Source: Nesterenkonia natronophila (GTDB lineage: Bacteria; Actinomycetota; Actinomycetes; Actinomycetales; Micrococcaceae). Taken from it: 64,000 nt of DNA. Numbering within the stretch: the stretch's first letter is position 1; the number at the start of each line of letters is the position of its first letter. Location: the NCBI RefSeq assembly GCF_003595215.1, contig NZ_QYZP01000001.1, positions 496,001-560,000 on the forward strand. The letters are read 5' to 3'. A model generated the notes under the pieces. It was not told where the DNA came from, ran no database searches, and saw only the letters and a program-made list of their open reading frames with translations. Position numbers and translations under genes: made by a program. Shown piece by piece: positions 49,766 to 59,356 of this stretch.

Positions 49766-51406
49766 GTGCCCAAAAAACTACCTGCGGCTGCAGTCGGCGC
49801 TTTAGCCGCCGGCCTGACGCTGCCATTCACCGCCGCCGCTGCGGACGCGGCGCCCCACTCTCCCCAGTCCCAACCACTGACGGGCACTGCGGCCCAAGGG
49901 TCTGCGTTGTCCAACGGGACTGTGATTACTGCCTCTCGCAGCGCTGGACAATTCGTCCAGCCGCTGACGGGCACCTTCACATTCAGCAGCCCGTTCGGAC
50001 CGCGGTGCAGCCCGAACCCCGGGGCCTCTAGCTACCATCTCGGTCAGGACTTGGTGGCGCCGGAGGGCACGCCGTTCCGATCGATCGCGGCGGGCACCGT
50101 CGTCAGTACCCAACACGGCACCGCCAGCCGAGCCGGACACGTTATGGTTCGGCACAACATCGGCGGCAAGACCTACCACTCGAGATATCTGCACGTGTGG
50201 AACGGCACTTCTCACGTGCAAGTGGGTGACTCGGTCCGAGCAGGTCAGACCATCGGTCTGGTGGGGAATTCCGGCGTAAGCTCGACGCCGCACTTGCATC
50301 TGGAGATCTGGGAAGGGGCCTGGCACTCTGGCACCGCCCTGGACCCGCAGGTTTTCCTTGCAGAGCGAGGAGTGGACATGCGAGCAGCCGCTGCGCGTGA
50401 GTTCCTCCCCAGTGTTTGCGGTGACTCATCCGGATCTGGCGGAACGGGTCCCGCTGGCGGTAGTTCCTCGTCGGGTAGTTCTTCTTCTGGTTCTTCGTCG
50501 GGGTCGTCGTCTTCTGGTGGTGCGCGGGTGACTTCGGGTGTGAATATGCGTTCGGGTCCGGGTATGAGTCATAGTGTGGCGCGGATGCTCTCGGCGGGGA
50601 CTTCTGTGGATGTGCTGGATTCCCGTGGGGGTTGGTATCAGGTGCGTGCTGGTGGGAACACCGGGTGGGTGTGGGAGGACTTCCTGGATGTGCGGTCTTC
50701 GTCCTCCTCCTCGTCTGGTTCTTCCTCTTCTGGTAGCTCTTCGTCGGGGTCGTCTTCTTCTGGTAGTTCCTCTTCTGGTTCATCGTCGTCGGGGTCGTCG
50801 TCGGGTAGTTCTTCGTCTTCGGGTACCTCCGGGTCGGGTGGTTCAGGGAGCCCCTCGGGCAGAACTGGTCCCACCAGCGGGCAGCATGCGCAGAGTTCAC
50901 ATGGTCCCTACAGCTCGGCCTGGGACCGCTTGGCGCAATGTGAGTCTTCAGGAAACTGGTCGATCAACACCGGCAACGGTTACTACGGCGGACTCCAATT
51001 CTCCGCGAGCTCGTGGCGTTGGGTCGGTGGCAGCGGACTGCCCCACCAGGCATCGAAGCAGGAGCAGATTGAACGTGCCTACCAGCTCTGGCAGCGGCAG
51101 GGCTGGGGTGCTTGGCCGGCGTGCTCACAGCGCTTGGGACTCACCGGCAACCCCGGAGGGTGGGGTGATTCGTACTTCGACGCCCACGCAGTCACTCAGA
51201 CAAGTTCCGCTTTCACCTCCGCCGATCAATGGCGAGCGAGCTATTCGGTGCCGCTGCGTGAAGGGCCCAGCTCGAGCGCCGACAAACTAGCCCAGATCCC
51301 ACGCGGGGAGGTGCTGCGCACCGGCGAACGCCGCGGTTCATGGGTACAGGTGGAGCACGACGGTGACCTAGGGTGGGTCAACACCGCGTACGTGATGAGC
51401 GTCTAG
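49766..51406 (+). CDS. Secreted cell-wall hydrolase: M23 endopeptidase, SH3, Ser-Gly linker, Rpf domain, SH3
   Basis: This 546-residue protein has a signal peptide ([25 protein letters not shown]), then an M23 (lysostaphin-type) peptidase with HLGQD (about 90) and HLHLE (about 175). An SH3 domain ([17 protein letters not shown] to [11 protein letters not shown], about 252-308) and a 60-residue Ser-Gly linker of SSSSG units follow. Then comes an Rpf-type transglycosylase domain ([28 protein letters not shown], about 380-460) and a final SH3 ([20 protein letters not shown]). It should cut both peptide and glycan bonds of peptidoglycan. GTG 49766 has GAGG eight bases upstream. Codons of the first SH3 and linker favour T/G third bases, unlike the flanking domains. 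Confidence 0.85.
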   Translation: MPKKLPAAAVGALAAGLTLPFTAAAADAAPHSPQSQPLTGTAAQGSALSNGTVITASRSAGQFVQPLTGTFTFSSPFGPRCSPNPGASSYHLGQDLVAPEGTPFRSIAAGTVVSTQHGTASRAGHVMVRHNIGGKTYHSRYLHVWNGTSHVQVGDSVRAGQTIGLVGNSGVSSTPHLHLEIWEGAWHSGTALDPQVFLAERGVDMRAAAAREFLPSVCGDSSGSGGTGPAGGSSSSGSSSSGSSSGSSSSGGARVTSGVNMRSGPGMSHSVARMLSAGTSVDVLDSRGGWYQVRAGGNTGWVWEDFLDVRSSSSSSSGSSSSGSSSSGSSSSGSSSSGSSSSGSSSGSSSSSGTSGSGGSGSPSGRTGPTSGQHAQSSHGPYSSAWDRLAQCESSGNWSINTGNGYYGGLQFSASSWRWVGGSGLPHQASKQEQIERAYQLWQRQGWGAWPACSQRLGLTGNPGGWGDSYFDAHAVTQTSSAFTSADQWRASYSVPLREGPSSSADKLAQIPRGEVLRTGERRGSWVQVEHDGDLGWVNTAYVMSV

Positions 51407-52710
51407 GAGTACCTCGCCCGCACCGCTTGGCCGTGTGCGGGCAGGTGCTCGGCCTCCGCCAACGCCATGACGTGCTCGGCCACCTGGGCGAGTCCCTGAC
51501 GTCCATAGCGGATCACCTGCTGAGAGCGCATGAAGCTTGTGACGTTCAGGCCCGATGAATAGCGTGAGGCTCCGCCAGTTGGCAGTACGTGGTTGGACCC
51601 TGCGCAGTAGTCGCCGAGCGAAACGGGTGTGTATGCGCCAAGAAAAACGGCCCCCGCATTGTGGATTCGATCGGCGAGAGCGTCGTCGTCGCTGCTCATG
51701 ATCTCCAGGTGTTCAGCACCGTAGGCGTTGGCCACATCGACCGCGACGTCCATCGAGTCCACGATTAGCACCGCTGACTGCCTTCCGGCCAGGGACTTCC
51801 TGATGCGGTCAGCGTGCTTGGCCGCGTCCGCCTGCTCGCGCACCTGCGTCACGACGCGTTCGGCCAGCTCAGGGGAATCAGTGACAAGCACAGCCGCGGC
51901 GAGCTCGTCGTGTTCGGCCTGGGAGACCAGGTCCGCGGCAATAAGGTGCGCTGACGCTGTGTTGTCGGCCAACACCATGATTTCTGTAGGCCCGGCCTCC
52001 GAGTCGATCCCCACGGTGCCCTGGACCGCGCGTTTAGCTGCGGCAACAAAGACGTTCCCCGGACCGGTGATCAAAGACACGGGTGCCACATCAACATTGC
52101 CGTCATTGCCCCCTGCGCCGAAGGCGAACATTCCTACTGCCTGAGCGCCCCCGACGGCGTAGACCTCTTCTACACCCAGCAGGTGCGCCGCGGCAAGGAT
52201 CGTCGGGTGCGGCCACCCGCCGAAGTCCCGCTGAGGCGGCGAAGCGATTGCCAATTCTGCCACTCCGGCCACTTGGGCGGGCACCACATTCATCACCACT
52301 GAGGACGGGTACACCGCCTGGCCGCCGGGCACATAGAGTCCTACCCTCTGCACAGGCACCCATCGATTGGTTACCCGTGAATCAGGGCCCGGCGAGACCT
52401 GCGATGCCGCCGGGAGCTGCGCTGAGTGGACCTCCCTGGCGCGCAGGATTAACGCATCCAATGCCTGACGCACTGAAGGATCCAGGTCAGTGAGCGCTCG
52501 TGCCAGAATCTTCGGAGGAACCCGCAACGCTTCGGGGCGGACCCCATCGAACTTCTGGGAGAGATCGAGTAGAGCCTCTACTCCTCCGGTCCGGACCTGA
52601 GCCAAGATTGGTGTGACTTTCTCCAGAGTCGCGGTGATGTCCTGTTCGGCTCGCGGCAGAGCATCAGCAACATCCAGTGCACGGCCCCGCAGATCGATGG
52701 TAGTCAGCAT
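51403..52710 (-). CDS. hisD: Histidinol dehydrogenase
   Basis: This 435-residue enzyme performs the last step of histidine synthesis (two NAD-linked oxidations of histidinol). It has [25 protein letters not shown] (about 125-150), [10 protein letters not shown]-type [26 protein letters not shown] and [12 protein letters not shown], then [17 protein letters not shown] with the active-site histidine. The ATG at 52710 gives the standard length; the upstream 57 codons are not family sequence. No other his gene is next to it. The stop overlaps that of the convergent M23-Rpf gene. Confidence 0.95.
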   Translation of the reverse strand: MLTTIDLRGRALDVADALPRAEQDITATLEKVTPILAQVRTGGVEALLDLSQKFDGVRPEALRVPPKILARALTDLDPSVRQALDALILRAREVHSAQLPAASQVSPGPDSRVTNRWVPVQRVGLYVPGGQAVYPSSVVMNVVPAQVAGVAELAIASPPQRDFGGWPHPTILAAAHLLGVEEVYAVGGAQAVGMFAFGAGGNDGNVDVAPVSLITGPGNVFVAAAKRAVQGTVGIDSEAGPTEIMVLADNTASAHLIAADLVSQAEHDELAAAVLVTDSPELAERVVTQVREQADAAKHADRIRKSLAGRQSAVLIVDSMDVAVDVANAYGAEHLEIMSSDDDALADRIHNAGAVFLGAYTPVSLGDYCAGSNHVLPTGGASRYSSGLNVTSFMRSQQVIRYGRQGLAQVAEHVMALAEAEHLPAHGQAVRARYS

Positions 52711-52812
52711 GGACTCTATTGTTCCCTGTCGTGTGGGGAAGTGACCACACATGACGAATCTCGCACACTGGGAGCTGGCCGCCGGGCAACTGAGCGTGCC
52801 ACAATTTCGGCC

Positions 52813-54219
52813 ATGATCAGCTCCCCCTCTCAGGCAGCGGCCGCGCCCGTGGCCACCCTCACCACGGATGTGGACGAGCACATACCGGAAGAGTTCGAGA
52901 CGATGGTCTCCGCAGCGGGCCCCTATATGGGAGTCCTCATCGGGGTGAGCTTCTCGGCCCTCGTTGCGCTCATCATCGTCATGGTGGTCTCCACCCTTCT
53001 GAAACAGATCTTCCGCCGCAGATCTGTGGTCCGCCGCTCCATCAACCGGACCCGCGCTCCAGGTTTCTGCGTGGTGCTGCTGGCCGGCACCGCGCTCAGT
53101 GTTCGCTACGCTGTGGACACGGAGCTGTGGTGGCAGGGCCCAGTCTTTGTGCTTCTGAATATCGCGGTGATCGTCTCCATCGCGTGGTGGGCGCTGCGGG
53201 TTGTGAAGATCGTCGAGGCCGTCATTCTGTCCAAGTACATAGGCCAGGGTGAACCCGGTGTGGAAGACCGACGCGGCCGTCGAGTGCAGACCCAGGTCGA
53301 CTTGATTGGACGTATCCTCGCAGCTGTCATCATCACTGTGGCAGTAGCAGCGGTGCTTCTGCTTAATGAGAGTGTCCGGGGTCTCGGCGCGGGCCTGCTG
53401 GCATCAGCAGGCCTCGTCTCCGTGGTGGCCGGCCTTGCGATGCAGTCGACCCTGGCGAATCTCTTCGCTGGGATCCAACTCGCCTTCACCGATTCAATTC
53501 GCGTCGGTGACGTAGTGGTCATCGAGGAGAATTTCGGCACCGTCGAAGAAATCACGCTATCCACAGTGGTCATCAAATCGTGGGATGGTCGACGGTTCAT
53601 ATATCCCAGCGCACACTTTGTGGCGACCCCGTTTGAGAACTGGACCCGAGTCGGCACTGAGCTGTTGGGAGTCGTGGAGTTCGATGTCGACTGGAGAGTC
53701 CCCACCGAGGCGCTCCGGGGCAGGCTGAAACGCCTGCTGCTCACCACGGACCTCTGGGATGGGCAGACCTCCAATCTGCAGATCACTGAGGCCACAGGGG
53801 GTCATGTGCAAGCGCGTGTGGTCGTCTCGGCACGCGATTCCGGGGAGCTTTGGGACCTGCGCTGCCTGATCCGCGAAGACCTGGTCAACTTCCTCCGAGC
53901 TGAACACCCCTATGCGGTCTTGACCCGACGCATGCTCATGACCAATGAAGAAGCTTTAGCAGGCGGACCGGAGTCCATCGCCACCGGCCAGGTCAACACC
54001 GTCTCAGCGGCTCCGCAGCAGCGCGTCACGGACAAAGGGGCCCAGCACGCCCAGCGGTCGAGCACCGAGCTTCCGCCGAAGGCAGCGGGGCCGTCCACGC
54101 AGTTCCCCGTGGAGGAGGGGCTCTTCACCGGATCCATCTCCGCTGTTGAGCGGAATCGTGAGTTCTCCGGGCCCGGCGAGGAAGCCTACCGAGAGCGTAA
54201 GGACCGCCAGAAGGACTGA
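52813..54219 (+). CDS. MscS-family mechanosensitive channel
   Basis: This protein of about 468 residues has three to four N-terminal membrane segments and a pore helix region with [42 protein letters not shown] (about 195-235). The beta domain follows ([35 protein letters not shown]), as in MscS. It opens under membrane tension to release solutes after osmotic downshock. A 90-residue polar tail is extra. The ATG at 52813 lies seven bases after CACAAT, suggesting a leaderless message. A GTG at 52741 would add 24 residues and overlap hisD upstream sequence. Confidence 0.88.
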   Translation: MISSPSQAAAAPVATLTTDVDEHIPEEFETMVSAAGPYMGVLIGVSFSALVALIIVMVVSTLLKQIFRRRSVVRRSINRTRAPGFCVVLLAGTALSVRYAVDTELWWQGPVFVLLNIAVIVSIAWWALRVVKIVEAVILSKYIGQGEPGVEDRRGRRVQTQVDLIGRILAAVIITVAVAAVLLLNESVRGLGAGLLASAGLVSVVAGLAMQSTLANLFAGIQLAFTDSIRVGDVVVIEENFGTVEEITLSTVVIKSWDGRRFIYPSAHFVATPFENWTRVGTELLGVVEFDVDWRVPTEALRGRLKRLLLTTDLWDGQTSNLQITEATGGHVQARVVVSARDSGELWDLRCLIREDLVNFLRAEHPYAVLTRRMLMTNEEALAGGPESIATGQVNTVSAAPQQRVTDKGAQHAQRSSTELPPKAAGPSTQFPVEEGLFTGSISAVERNREFSGPGEEAYRERKDRQKD

Positions 54220-54329
54220 TAACAACCCTGCAACACTTCGGTTGCAATGTGGCTACAGTCGTTGATCTGACTGTCGGGTCAGCGCAAGTGCCATTACCGT
54301 ATGCAGGCAGACCTATGTCAGCCATATGA

Positions 54330-55115
54330 ATGGATCTCCCCGTGGACGACGCACCGCAGAGGACCGTGCCACCTGCCGCTTTCGCCGCAGCACTGGCGGC
54401 GTGCCTGCTCGCGGCGGGCTGCACCGGTGACGGGGCCGAGGAGCCCCCGGACGCGCAGGAGGCTGCTGCCACCGTAGAACAGCCACCGCTCGATGAGCCG
54501 ACCGGCGAACCCCTCCCCACAACCGCAGAGGACCAGGCCGCCACAGTAGAAGGCGAGGAAGAGGAGCTTCCTGAGGCATCAGCCTCTGAGACCCCGGAGG
54601 AAAATGCGGAGCAGGGATCGGATAGTGAGCAGGATGTGCTTGACGTCACTGAGTTCTCCGCTGAACCGCTTCAATCATATGGATTCCCCGACTTGCTGAC
54701 AGAGGTTCCCGAAGATTCACATCTCCTGCTGCAAGAAGTGCGTGTGGGGATCCATGAGGGATATCACCGGATAGTGTTCGACCACGCGGGAGCGGGGGCG
54801 CCCGGCTGGTCCGCCGAATACGTAGGTGAAGCGGTGGAACCTGGGTCTGGCTTTCCCATTGAGATGACTTCCGACGCCCTCCTCTACATTGGAGTGGTCG
54901 GGTTAGAACCCGGTAACGCAGGCGAAGAGCAGGGGCAGCTTGAAGTGGCAGATTGGATTGACTCGCAGGGCACTGTCTTCTCCGAGGTGGTCACCACATT
55001 CGTACATCACGGCACCGCCAGCTATTACGTCGGTCTCGACACTGAGCGTGAGTACCGGGTCTCCGTGTGGGAGCATACGGATGGGCCACGGCTGATTATC
55101 GACGTTCTGGTCTGA
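54330..55115 (+). CDS. AMIN-like-domain lipoprotein
   Basis: This 261-residue exported protein has lipobox LLAAGC (cysteine near 31), then about 80 acidic residues, and a C-terminal beta domain. That domain has LLQEVRVGIHEGYHRIVFDHAGAGAPGWSAEYV, ASYYVGLDTEREYRVSVWEHTDGPRLIIDVLV, the pattern of the AMIN-like domain of actinobacterial envelope proteins. It probably binds cell-wall or surface material. The ATG at 54330 lacks a clear ribosome site; GTG 54342 is an alternative. Confidence 0.75.
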   Translation: MDLPVDDAPQRTVPPAAFAAALAACLLAAGCTGDGAEEPPDAQEAAATVEQPPLDEPTGEPLPTTAEDQAATVEGEEEELPEASASETPEENAEQGSDSEQDVLDVTEFSAEPLQSYGFPDLLTEVPEDSHLLLQEVRVGIHEGYHRIVFDHAGAGAPGWSAEYVGEAVEPGSGFPIEMTSDALLYIGVVGLEPGNAGEEQGQLEVADWIDSQGTVFSEVVTTFVHHGTASYYVGLDTEREYRVSVWEHTDGPRLIIDVLV

Positions 55116-55161
55116 TCCCCGGGGCACGCAGCGGCTTTGGCTGGCCCCCAACGCCCCCTTC

Positions 55162-55986
55162 TCAGGTTCTCGCGTTAACCGCTGCGGCGCCGGAGGCCTC
55201 ATTCTCGACCTCGGGACCGGGGAAGTTCGCGCGTCGGTCGGTGGCCCACTGCACTACTGAACCGGGCATGTACTTCAGTCCCGCCGATAGTGCACGGTAC
55301 TGGGCTGACGGAATGCACACCGCGGCTCCTTGCGCATTGGCGGTCAAGCCCTGGCGAACCACATCCTCAGCGTCCAGCCACATCCACTTCTTGGCCCCGC
55401 TGATTGTAATGCCCGAGCGTTCGTGGAACTCCGTCCGGACCAGGCCAGGACACAGTGCCGTCACCGTGACCCCCTCGGGCTTCAGCTGAGCGTGCAACCC
55501 TTTGGAGAAGTTCACCACCCATGCCTTGGCTGCCGAATAGGTGCCGGTTGCAGCGAATCCGGCCACCGAAGCGACGTTGATGATTCTCCCAGCGCGTTGG
55601 GCCGTCATAGCGCGGGCAGCTGTGTGGCAAAGCTCCATGGGGGTCTGCACATGCAGTCGAAGCAGATCACGCTCATCCTGCAGAGTGGTGTCGAGAAAGC
55701 CGCCGGCCAGCCCGTGACCCGCATTGTTAATCAGCAGGTGTACCGGGTAAGCGGGATCAACAAGTCTTTCCTGAACGGCGCCCACCCCATCGTCAGTGGT
55801 CAGGTCGGTGACCAATGTCTCGGCGCGAATCCCGTACTGGGCTTCCAACGACTCTGATTGGAGTTCCAGGCGGTGTTCGGTCCGGGCGGCCAGCACCAGG
55901 TCATAGCCCTGGGCAGCCAATTGGCGTGCGAAGGCAGCCCCCAATCCTGCTGTGGAGCCGGTGATTACTGCGGTATGGGTTCCCAT
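55162..55986 (-). CDS. Short-chain dehydrogenase/reductase
   Basis: This 274-residue SDR has the NAD(P)-binding motif GSTAGLG (10-16), NNAGHGL (about 85-91), catalytic Ser in NVASVAGF and the YSAAK pair (Tyr and Lys about 156-160). It fits the DltE/YqjQ-like group of cytoplasmic SDRs with unknown substrate. TACGAT six bases before the ATG on the minus strand suggests a leaderless mRNA. Confidence 0.9.
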   Translation of the reverse strand: MGTHTAVITGSTAGLGAAFARQLAAQGYDLVLAARTEHRLELQSESLEAQYGIRAETLVTDLTTDDGVGAVQERLVDPAYPVHLLINNAGHGLAGGFLDTTLQDERDLLRLHVQTPMELCHTAARAMTAQRAGRIINVASVAGFAATGTYSAAKAWVVNFSKGLHAQLKPEGVTVTALCPGLVRTEFHERSGITISGAKKWMWLDAEDVVRQGLTANAQGAAVCIPSAQYRALSAGLKYMPGSVVQWATDRRANFPGPEVENEASGAAAVNART

Positions 55987-56075
55987 AGGAATATCGTAGA
56001 GGTCCAGGAGTACTGGCAGCGACTAAAACACTCAGCCCAAGTTCAGACGAATGTGGGAATGGCGGAGGAGACACA

Positions 56076-56498
56076 ATGCGGTGGAGCAGACGGGGTGAAT
56101 GGGGACCGGACCTCTATGGGGGACCCCGACTGCGCCCAGACCAGTGGGCGCCTCTGGAGGCTCGAATTATCGCAGCGGATATTGACGCAGCCGAACGCGC
56201 GGTCGAAGAGCTCACCGGTTTTATGGACTTCTTCAGGGAGGACATAGACGGCACCCCCATAGCCGGCGTCACCGATGGACAGTTGGCCGTGACGCATTCT
56301 GCCGAGACGGACAGCTTCGGCCGCAAAATGCTGCGGGTGTGGTTCTTTGCCGGCGGTCCCGTGGGACATACCGTGCCGGACGCCTTTGAGCGGCTCCGGA
56401 AGGCAGCTAGTTCCCTGGTGGATGAGTTCAACGCCGACGGAATCGAGATACATGAGATCCGTTGGAATGAGCACCCTTACATCAGGCGACCCTTCTAA
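56076..56498 (+). CDS. Conserved-looking hypothetical protein
   Basis: This 140-residue soluble protein has GGAGGAG upstream of its ATG and codon use like its neighbours, so it is a real gene. It begins MRWSRRGEWGPDLYGGPRL and has a compact alpha/beta body (FMDFFREDIDG, LRVWFFAGGPVGHTVPDAFERLRKAA). I recognise no family. Its stop overlaps the stop of the convergent MBL gene by four bases. Confidence 0.65.
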   Translation: MRWSRRGEWGPDLYGGPRLRPDQWAPLEARIIAADIDAAERAVEELTGFMDFFREDIDGTPIAGVTDGQLAVTHSAETDSFGRKMLRVWFFAGGPVGHTVPDAFERLRKAASSLVDEFNADGIEIHEIRWNEHPYIRRPF

Positions 56499-57283
56499 CC
56501 GTGCCGGTTGAGGTGGTCTAACTGCGCAGCGGCGATCCGGGTGATGATGCTTGGGTTCAGGCCTGTCCGTTCGCGGTACATCAGTTCTCCGAGCTGCTCG
56601 GCCGTCAGCTCACCGTGTTCTTCGAGCAGGGTGCGCGCTTGGTCAAGACGGCCCTGACGGTGGTCCAGGTACGACTCAACCACTGGGCCCAGCCGCTGAT
56701 GCGCCGGCCCGTGAGCCGGCAGCAGCATGGCGCCGTCGTAGTCGGCTAGCATCTCTAAGGAGTTCAGATAGTCCGTCAGAGTTCCATCAGGGAAGTCCAA
56801 CATGGTGGTGCCGCGACCGAGCAGTGTGTCACCTGTGAGCATTGCCTGCGCCTCGGGCAGCCAGAAGCACACTGAATCCGAGGTGTGACCGGGGGTGTGC
56901 AGGACAGTCAAAGTGGTGCCGCTGCCGGTGATCTGCTCGCGGTCACTCAGCGGGAGTACGGTGCCCTCACCGCCAGGAAGGCAGACATCGGGGTCTGTGC
57001 CGCGCACCTCGGCTCCAGTCACGGAAGACAGCAGCTTGGCCGCACCTAGATGGTCCCGGTGGCGGTGAGTGACCAGGATCTGTGCCACGGCTCGTCCAGC
57101 CGCGACATCCATGATGCTGCGCACATGTTCCGGATGGCCCTCGGGACCTGGATCCACAACGATCACACTGTCAGCCGCTGGGTCTCCGAGAAGGTAAGTG
57201 TGTGTGCCCTCCAGTGTCATCGGGGAGGGGTTGTCACAGGTGACCACTTGCACTGCGGAGGGTAACGGCATCGGTGTCGTCAT
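56495..57283 (-). CDS. MBL-fold metallo-hydrolase
   Basis: This 262-residue metallo-beta-lactamase-fold enzyme has the HRHRDHLG metal motif (about 75-82), TPGHTSDSVCF, LTGDTLLGRG and LLPAHGPAH, plus a C-terminal winged-helix-like tail (YRERTGLNPSIITRIAAAQLDHL) as in LACTB2-like proteins. It is probably a hydrolase of thioesters or nucleic acids; the exact role is unknown. ATG 57283 lies seven bases after TAAGCT on the minus strand; upstream codons overlap the next gene's leader. Confidence 0.88.
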   Translation of the reverse strand: MTTPMPLPSAVQVVTCDNPSPMTLEGTHTYLLGDPAADSVIVVDPGPEGHPEHVRSIMDVAAGRAVAQILVTHRHRDHLGAAKLLSSVTGAEVRGTDPDVCLPGGEGTVLPLSDREQITGSGTTLTVLHTPGHTSDSVCFWLPEAQAMLTGDTLLGRGTTMLDFPDGTLTDYLNSLEMLADYDGAMLLPAHGPAHQRLGPVVESYLDHRQGRLDQARTLLEEHGELTAEQLGELMYRERTGLNPSIITRIAAAQLDHLNRHG

Positions 57284-57356
57284 GCTCCCCAGCTTATGCC
57301 CGGAGGCTAGCGCTACGCTGGTCACGACGTGGTTCCACGACGGAAGAGAGCTGAAC

Positions 57357-58475
57357 ATGAGTGACCCGCAGAAGAAGTCTGAGCCCGAACACTCCACCAA
57401 GGGTGCATATGTCACGGGCGGGGAGTTCACCCGTGACACCAACTACATCGAAGATCGTGTGGTCGCTGATGTGGAGGCAGTGCGGAGGGCTCCGCGGGAA
57501 GAATCGTCGAACATCGGTGACCCGCGCATCGCAGGACTCACCGAGAACGCAGAGGCCTGGCCTGTTGAGGCTGGTCGGTACCGACTGGTGGCCGCCCGAG
57601 CGTGTCCCTGGGCGCACCGGACCATCATCGTTCGGCGCCTTCTCGGTTTGGAGGAGGCGATCTCGCTAGCAACCCCGGGTCCGGTGCACGATGCGCGCTC
57701 GTGGACCTTCGACCTCAGTCCGGACGGACGCGACCCAGTGTTGGGGACTGAGCGGCTGCAGGAGAACTACTTCCAACGATTCCCCAACTATCCCCGTGGA
57801 ATCACCGTCCCCGCGTTGGTAGATGTCTCATCGGGTGGGGTCGTCACAAACAATTACCCTCAGCTGACGTTCGACTTGTCCACGCAGTGGCAGAAGTACC
57901 ATCGCTCAGGGGCACCGAATCTGGTGCCCGGTGATCTGGTCGACGACATGCTCCCAGTGATCAAGAGAATCTTCACTGAAATTAACAACGGGGTCTACAG
58001 AACTGGGTTTGCCGGGTCCCAAACGGCATATGAAGAAGCCTACGGCCGCTTGTTCGCAGCGTTGGACTGGGCGGAGGAGCGGCTCGCGAACAGCCGGTAT
58101 CTCATGGGCGATCACATCACTGAACCGGACATTCGTCTGTTCACCACGCTGGTGCGCTTCGATCCGGTGTACCACGGCCACTTCAAGTGCAATCGCAATA
58201 AACTGACCGAATTTCCGAATTTGTGGGCCTATGCCCGCGACCTGTTCCAGACTCCGGGCTTCGGCGATACCGTCGACTTTGACCAGATCAAAGACCACTA
58301 TTACGTGGTGCACGAAGATGTGAACCCAACGCAGATCGTGCCGCTGGGCCCGGACCTGCAGAACTGGGTCTCTCCGCACGGTCGCGAGAAGCTGGGCGGG
58401 TCTCCTTTCGGTGCCTCCACTGCGCCCGGCCCACTCTCTGCTGAGGAGACGCCCCCTGGCGCCAACCCGATGTAG
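57357..58475 (+). CDS. Glutathionyl-hydroquinone-reductase homologue (Xi-class GST)
   Basis: This 372-residue protein has YRLVAARACPWAHRTIIVRRLLGL (catalytic Cys of CPWAHR near residue 85), FPNYPRGITVPALVD-type substrate part and the YRTGFAGSQTAYEEAY and DIRLFTTLVRFDPVYHGHFKCNRN blocks of the YqjG/PcpF family. Such enzymes reduce thiol-quinol adducts. Actinobacteria usually have mycothiol in place of glutathione, so the thiol partner may be mycothiol (inference). ATG 57357 follows GAAGAGAG. A Gly/Pro-rich 30-residue tail is extra. Confidence 0.9.
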   Translation: MSDPQKKSEPEHSTKGAYVTGGEFTRDTNYIEDRVVADVEAVRRAPREESSNIGDPRIAGLTENAEAWPVEAGRYRLVAARACPWAHRTIIVRRLLGLEEAISLATPGPVHDARSWTFDLSPDGRDPVLGTERLQENYFQRFPNYPRGITVPALVDVSSGGVVTNNYPQLTFDLSTQWQKYHRSGAPNLVPGDLVDDMLPVIKRIFTEINNGVYRTGFAGSQTAYEEAYGRLFAALDWAEERLANSRYLMGDHITEPDIRLFTTLVRFDPVYHGHFKCNRNKLTEFPNLWAYARDLFQTPGFGDTVDFDQIKDHYYVVHEDVNPTQIVPLGPDLQNWVSPHGREKLGGSPFGASTAPGPLSAEETPPGANPM

Positions 58476-58477
58476 AA

Positions 58478-58503
58478 GCTCTGCACCTGGCTAGAGCAGT
58501 TTT
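58478..58503 (+). terminator. Weak intrinsic terminator after the hydroquinone reductase gene
   Basis: GCTCT (58478-58482) and AGAGC (58493-58497) form a 5-base stem with a 10-base loop, followed by AGTTTT. It is short, but it lies just after the stop codon. Confidence 0.4.
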
Positions 58504-58557
58504 GCCCACGCGCGGTACAGTGGCGGAGGTATCGACGTACAGGAGGATTACGGGGTC

Positions 58558-59349
58558 ATGGCAGCACACGATGAGCTCGACGGGCCGTTCGCGAAGCGGT
58601 ACGTCGCTCTGGGGGACTCATTCACTGAAGGAGTGGGCGACATTGATCCGTCCAGTCCCAATGGAGTGCGCGGTTGGGCGGATCGGGTTGCCGCGCAGCT
58701 GATCGAAAATGACGATTCCTGGGGTTACGCCAATTTGGCGATCCGGGGCAAGAAGTTTCAGCAGGTCCTCGATGAGCAGCTCGATGCTGCTATCGCGCTC
58801 AGTCCCACACTGGTCACGTTCTACGCAGGGGGGAACGACATCCTGCGCCCGGTGGTCAACCTCGACGGGATCATGGAACGTTATCGGTGGGCCCTTCAGA
58901 AACTGGTCGATTCGGGAGCGCGAGTAGTGGTCTTCACCGGCTTCGATTCAGGCAAAGCCCCAATGTTCCGCGCCACCCGCGGCAGAACTGCGATCTACAA
59001 CGAGTACGTGAGAAAGTTCGTAGAGGACCTGGACCTGGACTTGGTCGATTTCTGGCACATGAAGCAGTTTCAGGACTGGCGATACTGGGACCCGGACAGG
59101 ATGCACCTCGGCATCGAAGGTCATATTCTCATGGCCAAGGAAGTGCTCAAAGTGCTCGGGGAGAAAGACGGCATAGACGAGCCGGAGCTTCAGGATCCTC
59201 CTGTCTCGTCCTTACCCGGGCGGATCTTCGCGGAAGCTGTGTGGACCAAGGATTACTTCTATCCCTGGGTCAAGCGCCGAGTGGCTGGCAGGTCTTCTGG
59301 TGACAATATGTCGAACAAATACCCCAAGCTCACCCATCGCATCTGGTGA
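58558..59349 (+). CDS. SGNH/GDSL hydrolase
   Basis: This 263-residue esterase/lipase-fold protein has GDSFTEG (block I serine near residue 21), the glycine of NLAIRGKK, GGND (block III, about 98-101) and DRMHLGIEGH (block V with Asp-His). No signal peptide is visible, so it is cytoplasmic. The substrate is unknown. AGGAGG lies about 11 bases before the ATG with GGGG closer. Confidence 0.88.
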   Translation: MAAHDELDGPFAKRYVALGDSFTEGVGDIDPSSPNGVRGWADRVAAQLIENDDSWGYANLAIRGKKFQQVLDEQLDAAIALSPTLVTFYAGGNDILRPVVNLDGIMERYRWALQKLVDSGARVVVFTGFDSGKAPMFRATRGRTAIYNEYVRKFVEDLDLDLVDFWHMKQFQDWRYWDPDRMHLGIEGHILMAKEVLKVLGEKDGIDEPELQDPPVSSLPGRIFAEAVWTKDYFYPWVKRRVAGRSSGDNMSNKYPKLTHRIW

Positions 59350-59356
59350 CCCGGAG

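Noticed and set aside
50142-50900. 252-codon minus-strand open frame opposite the cell-wall hydrolase
   Set aside because: It is the mirror of the Ser-Gly repeat tract, with a low-complexity Thr/Pro/Lys product and no ribosome site; the plus-strand protein has clear domains.
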